From assembly GCA_017305535.1 (NCBI GenBank), contig JAFKKN010000002.1:434001-498000 (forward strand): a DNA stretch of 64,000 nucleotides, written 5' to 3'. Of the stretch, positions 60,438 through 64,000 are shown in pieces. The translations under genes and the position numbers were made by a program. Each line of letters opens with the position of its first letter. The stretch's first letter is position 1. The notes beneath the pieces are model-generated. The model was given only the letters and a program-made list of their open reading frames with translations, made no database searches and was not told the origin of the DNA. Source of the DNA: Hyphomicrobiales bacterium. Lineage in GTDB: Bacteria > Pseudomonadota > Alphaproteobacteria > Rhizobiales > Xanthobacteraceae.

Positions 60438-60665
60438 CGTTGTGAGGAACAAAGCGACGAAGCAATCCAGAAGTCCCAAACCGAGACTGGATTGCTTTGC
60501 TTCGCTCGCAATAGAGAGCCGTCATGCCCGTGCTTGTCACGGGCATCCACGTCTTCGCTTGGACTGAGCCGGAAAGACGTGGATGGCCGGGACGAGCCCG
60601 GCCGTGACGCGTTGTTGGATGAAAGGCGCGCTCATAGTCGCCGTCGTCCCTGCGCAGGGACGACG
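60438..60665. repeat. Repeat cluster: families C, A and solo B
   Basis: A family C element (about 60438-60512; CGAAGCAATCCAG mirrored by CTGGATTGC), a family A pair (60521-60609) and a compact family B palindrome (CGTCGTCCCTGCGCAGGGAC, 60642-60665) lie in a row between two convergent genes, with only a few bases between them. Confidence 0.75.
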
Positions 60666-60667
60666 AA

Positions 60668-61627
60668 CTACACCGGCAGCGGCAAGGTCACTTCCATCAA
60701 ATCCTTCGCCACGATCATTTTGCCGTTGAAATGCTTCTTCACGTCGGCGAGCCATTGTTCGTCGGTAATGGAGTCGTTGTCGCCGGGCACCAGATGGCTG
60801 AGCACTAAAAGTTTCGGTTGCGCGATGGCGGCGATGCGGCCGATGTCTTCGGTGGTGGTGTGGCTCGCCAGCAGGTGCTTGCGCAGCGTCGCGCCGTTGG
60901 TGACTTTCTTCATGATGCCGTCGATGCCGGGCACGTAGAGCGCCTCATGCACCAGCACGTCGGCGCCCTTGGCGAATTCGGCAAGCTTCGGGTTGTAGGC
61001 GGTGTCGCTGGAGAACACGATGACGCCGTCAGGCGTCTCGAACTTGTAGGCAAAATTGTCGACGATCGGCGGATGCGGTGTGCGGAAGGCGGTGACGGTG
61101 ACGTCGTCGGTCTTGAACACCACGCCGTCGGCATCGATGTCTTTCGCGATCAGCAGCTTGCGTAGGTCGGGACGGCCCTCGTCGGCGATGCGCGTGTCGA
61201 TGTCGAACTTGTTGACCTCCCAATAGGCCGTGGTCATCGCCTCGGTGCCTTTCGGGCCGAACGCATGGATCGGCGTCTTCAGGCCGGTGGCCCAGGCATT
61301 GTAAGCGAGGTTGCCGTAGTCGAGATCGTGATCGGAATGCAGGTGGCTGAGCAGGATGTATTTGATCGATTGCAGCGGCACCTTCGCCGCGACCAGTTGA
61401 TGGCTGACGCCCGCGCCGCAATCGAGCACGATCGGCGTATCGTTGACCATGATCAGGTTGGCGGGATTGGAGCGGCCGAGCCCGATGCGCGGCCCGCCCT
61501 TGGTGCCAAGGAACACGATGCGCGTGCGTGCCTTCGCGGTTGATTGCGCCAACGCGCCGGGCATTCGCGCCAACGATGCAAGACCGCCGAGCGCGGACAG
61601 TTTCAACAGATCGCGGCGATGCAGCAT
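60668..61627 (-). CDS. Exported metallo-beta-lactamase-fold hydrolase
   Basis: A 319-aa MBL-superfamily protein. It starts with a Tat-like signal (HRRDLLKLSALGGLASLARMPGALAQ). The zinc motif HLHSDHDLDYGN sits in the ILLSHLHSDH strand; TPHPPIVDNFAYKFETPDGVIVFSSDTAYNP and LLVLSHLVPGD supply the other ligands. The arrangement resembles RNase Z/arylsulfatase-like or quorum-quenching-type MBL proteins rather than a true beta-lactamase. The start ATG at 61625-61627 was chosen because the signal begins there. The substrate is unknown. Confidence 0.87.
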   Translation of the reverse strand: MLHRRDLLKLSALGGLASLARMPGALAQSTAKARTRIVFLGTKGGPRIGLGRSNPANLIMVNDTPIVLDCGAGVSHQLVAAKVPLQSIKYILLSHLHSDHDLDYGNLAYNAWATGLKTPIHAFGPKGTEAMTTAYWEVNKFDIDTRIADEGRPDLRKLLIAKDIDADGVVFKTDDVTVTAFRTPHPPIVDNFAYKFETPDGVIVFSSDTAYNPKLAEFAKGADVLVHEALYVPGIDGIMKKVTNGATLRKHLLASHTTTEDIGRIAAIAQPKLLVLSHLVPGDNDSITDEQWLADVKKHFNGKMIVAKDLMEVTLPLPV

Positions 61628-61692
61628 GGGGGCCTCCTGTCGAACATGGACGATGGAGGCTAGTCCCGTGCGTACACACCAAGCAAGTCTCG

Positions 61693-61839
61693 CGTCGTCC
61701 CCGCGAAGGCGGGGACCCAGATTCCCAGAAGAGGAACTTCGGAAAACATCTGCCACTCATATGCGAAGCAGAGTCTTGGGAGCGTCTGCGCTACCATCGC
61801 GAGGCCAGGGGTTCTGGGTTCCGCCTTCGCGGGGACGAC
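61693..61839. repeat. Intergenic repeat, family B
   Basis: CGTCGTCCCCGCGAAGGCGG at the left is mirrored by a slightly altered CCGCCTTCGCGGGGACGAC at the right (147 bp). The GAAGG subtype is shared with 19477-19601. Confidence 0.75.
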
Positions 61840-61849
61840 TGCGTATGAG

Positions 61850-62614
61850 TCAGCGCAGCAGCCCGTCGAACAGCGGCAAGCTGATGAGCGCGGAGGCGGC
61901 GATCAGCGCGTAGCAGACGCGGCGGAACGTGATGTCGCTGGCGAGGCCGAACATATGCGAGCCGATCCACAGCCCGATGCCGAACACTGGTCCGGCGACG
62001 ATAGCGAGGCCGATCACGGTGCGCGTGAACAGCCCGCCCCACAGATAACTCGCGAGGATGATGACATCCGACACCGCGAAATACAGGATGAGGCTGGCGC
62101 GTGCCACCGCCGCCGTCGTCGCGTCGCGCAGCCAGTACAGCACCACCGGGGGGCCGCCGACCTGCGCCACGCCGCCGAAGAAGCCGGCGAGCGCGCCGAC
62201 CAATGTTGTCGCGAACGTGGTCGGTGGGCGCGGATAGCGCCAGCCCGCCATCATCAGGATCAGCAGCGGCACGATCAGCGCGACGATCATCCAGCGTATC
62301 GCCAGCGGATCGGCATGCAGCAGCACCAGCGTGCCAAGTGGCACGCCGACCAGCGAGCCGATCGCCATCAGCATCACCTCGCGACGATTGGCGATGCGCG
62401 CCGCGCCCGGCACCAGGCTCGCGGCGGCGATCATCTCGACGATCAGCAACAGGGGCGAAGCGACCTGCGCGCCGATCGCGGCGCTTGCGAGGGGCATGAA
62501 GATCAGCGCCGAACCGAAGCCGGAAAAGCCGCGTGCCAGCCCGGCGATAAACGCGGTGACGGCAAGGACGGCGAGGGCCGCGAAGCTGAAGCCGTCAAGG
62601 CCGGGAAGGGTCAT
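61850..62614 (-). CDS. TSUP/TauE-SafE family permease
   Basis: A 254-aa polytopic membrane protein with seven to eight hydrophobic helices and the TSUP signatures: IAGLARGFSGFGSALIFMPLASA near the N-terminus and VGALAGFFGGVAQVGGPPVVLYWL in the second repeat. The family exports or imports sulfonates, sulfite or other organic anions. The substrate is unknown. It is downstream of the MBL gene on the opposite end of a repeat and on the same strand. Confidence 0.92.
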   Translation of the reverse strand: MTLPGLDGFSFAALAVLAVTAFIAGLARGFSGFGSALIFMPLASAAIGAQVASPLLLIVEMIAAASLVPGAARIANRREVMLMAIGSLVGVPLGTLVLLHADPLAIRWMIVALIVPLLILMMAGWRYPRPPTTFATTLVGALAGFFGGVAQVGGPPVVLYWLRDATTAAVARASLILYFAVSDVIILASYLWGGLFTRTVIGLAIVAGPVFGIGLWIGSHMFGLASDITFRRVCYALIAASALISLPLFDGLLR

Positions 62615-62807
62615 GCGTTGCTCGCGGCGGATCGAACCGAAACGATATTGGAACGACAGAGGAATGGCATGAGCGATCGACGGTTCGTGTCGTCGCCCCC
62701 ATTTGCGATAGCCCCTGTCGCAACGGGACGCAATTGTCGTAAATCAATGGCAGAGTTGGAATGCCCGGATCGCCATGGCGGTCGGGCCTGAAAGCAAGGA
62801 TGAGACG

Positions 62808-64000
62808 ATGGCGCGCGGGATCAATCTTTTATCGGCGCTAACGGTGGGCGCGGCGTTGTGCGCGGGTCCGTTCGATCGCGCACACGCCTTCGACCTCGCG
62901 ATCGACGCGAAACTGCCGCCGTCGCAGGCGGTCGCGGTGCCGGCGCCGCCGGAGCAGGTCGACGCGGCGGTGAACAGGCTCGACGAACTCGCGGCCGAGA
63001 TCATGAAGAAGTCCGGCATGCCCGGCATGTCGGTCGCGGTGGTGCGCGGCGGCAAGGCCGTCTACGCCAAGGGGTTTGGCGTGCGCAAGCTGGGTGAAGA
63101 CGGCAAGGTCGATGCCGACACCGTGTTTCAACTGGCCTCGCTGTCGAAGCCGGTCGGCGCCAGCGTCGTCGCCGCGCAGGTCGGCAAGGGCGTGGTGAAG
63201 TGGGACGATCCCGTCGTCAAGTATCTGCCGTGGTTCGCGCTCTCCGATAAGGCGGTGAGCCGTGTCGTCACCATCGGCGATCTTTACGCGCATCGCTCCG
63301 GCTTGCCGGATCACGCCGGCGACGATCTCGAATTTCTCGATTATCCGCGCGTGGAGGTGTTGAAGCGGCTGCGCTACTTGCCGCTGGCGCCGTTTCGCGT
63401 GAACTACGCCTACACAAACTTCGGGCTGACCGCGGCGGCGGAAGCGGTGGCGGTGGCCTCGCAGCTCGATTGGGCGACGCTGTCGGATCGCGCGTTGTAT
63501 CTTCCGCTTGGCATGAACCGTACCAGCTCGCGTTTCGAGGATTTCAGCAATCGCGACAACCATGCCGTCAATCACGCCATGGTCGATGGTAAGTATCAGC
63601 CGCGTTATCAGCGCGAGCCGGACGAGCAGTCACCCGCTGGTGGCGTGTCCTCGTCGGCCAACGACATGGCGAAGTGGATGGCGATGGTGCTGGCGAACGG
63701 CATGCACGACGGCAAGCCGCTGATCGACGAGGCCGCACTGCGCGAGGCACTGCGGCCGCAGGTGATTTCCACGCCGCCGTCGAATCCCGCCGAGCGCGCC
63801 GGCTTCTACGGCTACGGCATGAATGTCGGCACTTCGCCGTCCGGCCGCGTGGTGCTGTCGCATTCCGGCGCGTTCCTGCTCGGCGCCGCGACCTGCCTGA
63901 CGATGATTCCGTCGCTCGATGTCGGCATCGTGGTGCTGTCCAACGCCGCGCCGACCGGCGCGGTGGAAACGCTGTGCGCGGAGTTTTCCGATCTGGCGCA
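62808..64000 (+). CDS. Exported serine hydrolase, beta-lactamase/class C type (partial, cut by window end)
   Basis: The frame opens at the ATG at 62808-62810 and has no stop before the window ends (397 codons seen). An N-terminal hydrophobic signal (NLLSALTVGAALCAG, then AHA) precedes a serine beta-lactamase-like domain. It has S-x-x-K in QLASLSKPVG (Ser111, Lys114), Y-x-N in NYAYTNFG, DHAGDDLEF and a C-terminal HSGAFLLG (HxG) motif. It resembles EstB/PBP4*/AmpC-like esterases or D-alanyl peptidases; substrate unknown. The family length is over 500 aa in many relatives, so a further domain may lie beyond the window. Confidence 0.88.
   Translation, partial: MARGINLLSALTVGAALCAGPFDRAHAFDLAIDAKLPPSQAVAVPAPPEQVDAAVNRLDELAAEIMKKSGMPGMSVAVVRGGKAVYAKGFGVRKLGEDGKVDADTVFQLASLSKPVGASVVAAQVGKGVVKWDDPVVKYLPWFALSDKAVSRVVTIGDLYAHRSGLPDHAGDDLEFLDYPRVEVLKRLRYLPLAPFRVNYAYTNFGLTAAAEAVAVASQLDWATLSDRALYLPLGMNRTSSRFEDFSNRDNHAVNHAMVDGKYQPRYQREPDEQSPAGGVSSSANDMAKWMAMVLANGMHDGKPLIDEAALREALRPQVISTPPSNPAERAGFYGYGMNVGTSPSGRVVLSHSGAFLLGAATCLTMIPSLDVGIVVLSNAAPTGAVETLCAEFSDLA

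Overview
The window is an ordinary-looking chromosomal segment from an alphaproteobacterium of the order Rhizobiales (Hyphomicrobiales), most likely of the Bradyrhizobium/Rhodopseudomonas/Afipia/Nitrobacter family. The evidence is the high-GC coding style, the gene order mnmE-mnmG-rsmG-parA-parB and rho-hemJ-[gap]-ppsR-maf-coaE-dnaQ-secB, the mltA-smr-hslUV-hisBHAFE-coaA block, and intergenic palindromic repeats typical of that family. I cannot name the genus from the sequence.

The left 19 kb looks like the replication-origin neighbourhood. Genes left of about 12.4 kb (hemJ, rho, mnmE, mnmG, rsmG, parA, parB) run mainly leftward. Genes right of 12.9 kb (ppsR, maf, coaE, dnaQ, tim44-like, mltA, smr) run mainly rightward. 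The gap between them is AT-richer and holds a cluster of DnaA-box-like 9-mers and GANTC sites, so I propose it as oriC. Three perfect 16-bp parS palindromes lie at 2.9, 4.4 and 6.4 kb beside parAB, the expected partition-complex arrangement.

From 19.6 to 26.4 kb come hslVU (leftward) and, divergently, hisB-DUF2628-hisH-hisA-hisF-hisE-coaA. From 26.4 to 37.7 kb are an OlsB-type acyltransferase, a hybrid histidine kinase, a ComM/YifB ATPase, gshB, yraN, rsmI, an LpoA-like lipoprotein, hemW and rdgB. From 37.8 to 45.9 kb is the stress module rph/hrcA-grpE-dnaK-dnaJ, with candidate sigma-32 promoters before grpE and dnaK, interrupted by an exported nicotinamidase and an exported protein of unknown function. 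From 45.9 to 49.8 kb runs a rightward set: pmtA, an FMN reductase, pyrF, DUF1330, dapB and gpmA.

The right end (50-64 kb) is more accessory. It has an AraC-HTH/O6-methylguanine methyltransferase fusion preceded by a truncated copy of its own HTH domain, nth, a CysZ-like membrane protein, an aldehyde dehydrogenase with its DUF779 partner, gdhA, a permuted NlpC/P60-type hydrolase, two Tat-type exported enzymes (flavin oxidase and metallo-beta-lactamase fold), a TSUP transporter, and an exported serine hydrolase cut by the window end.

Intergenic DNA is repeatedly occupied by three or more palindromic repeat families. I see no insertion sequence, prophage, CRISPR array, tRNA or rRNA. I did not find a clear novel multi-gene system. 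The observations most worth a second look are the origin region, the parS placement, the GNAT gene splitting mnmG from rsmG, the truncated HTH duplicate, and the MITE-like repeats.
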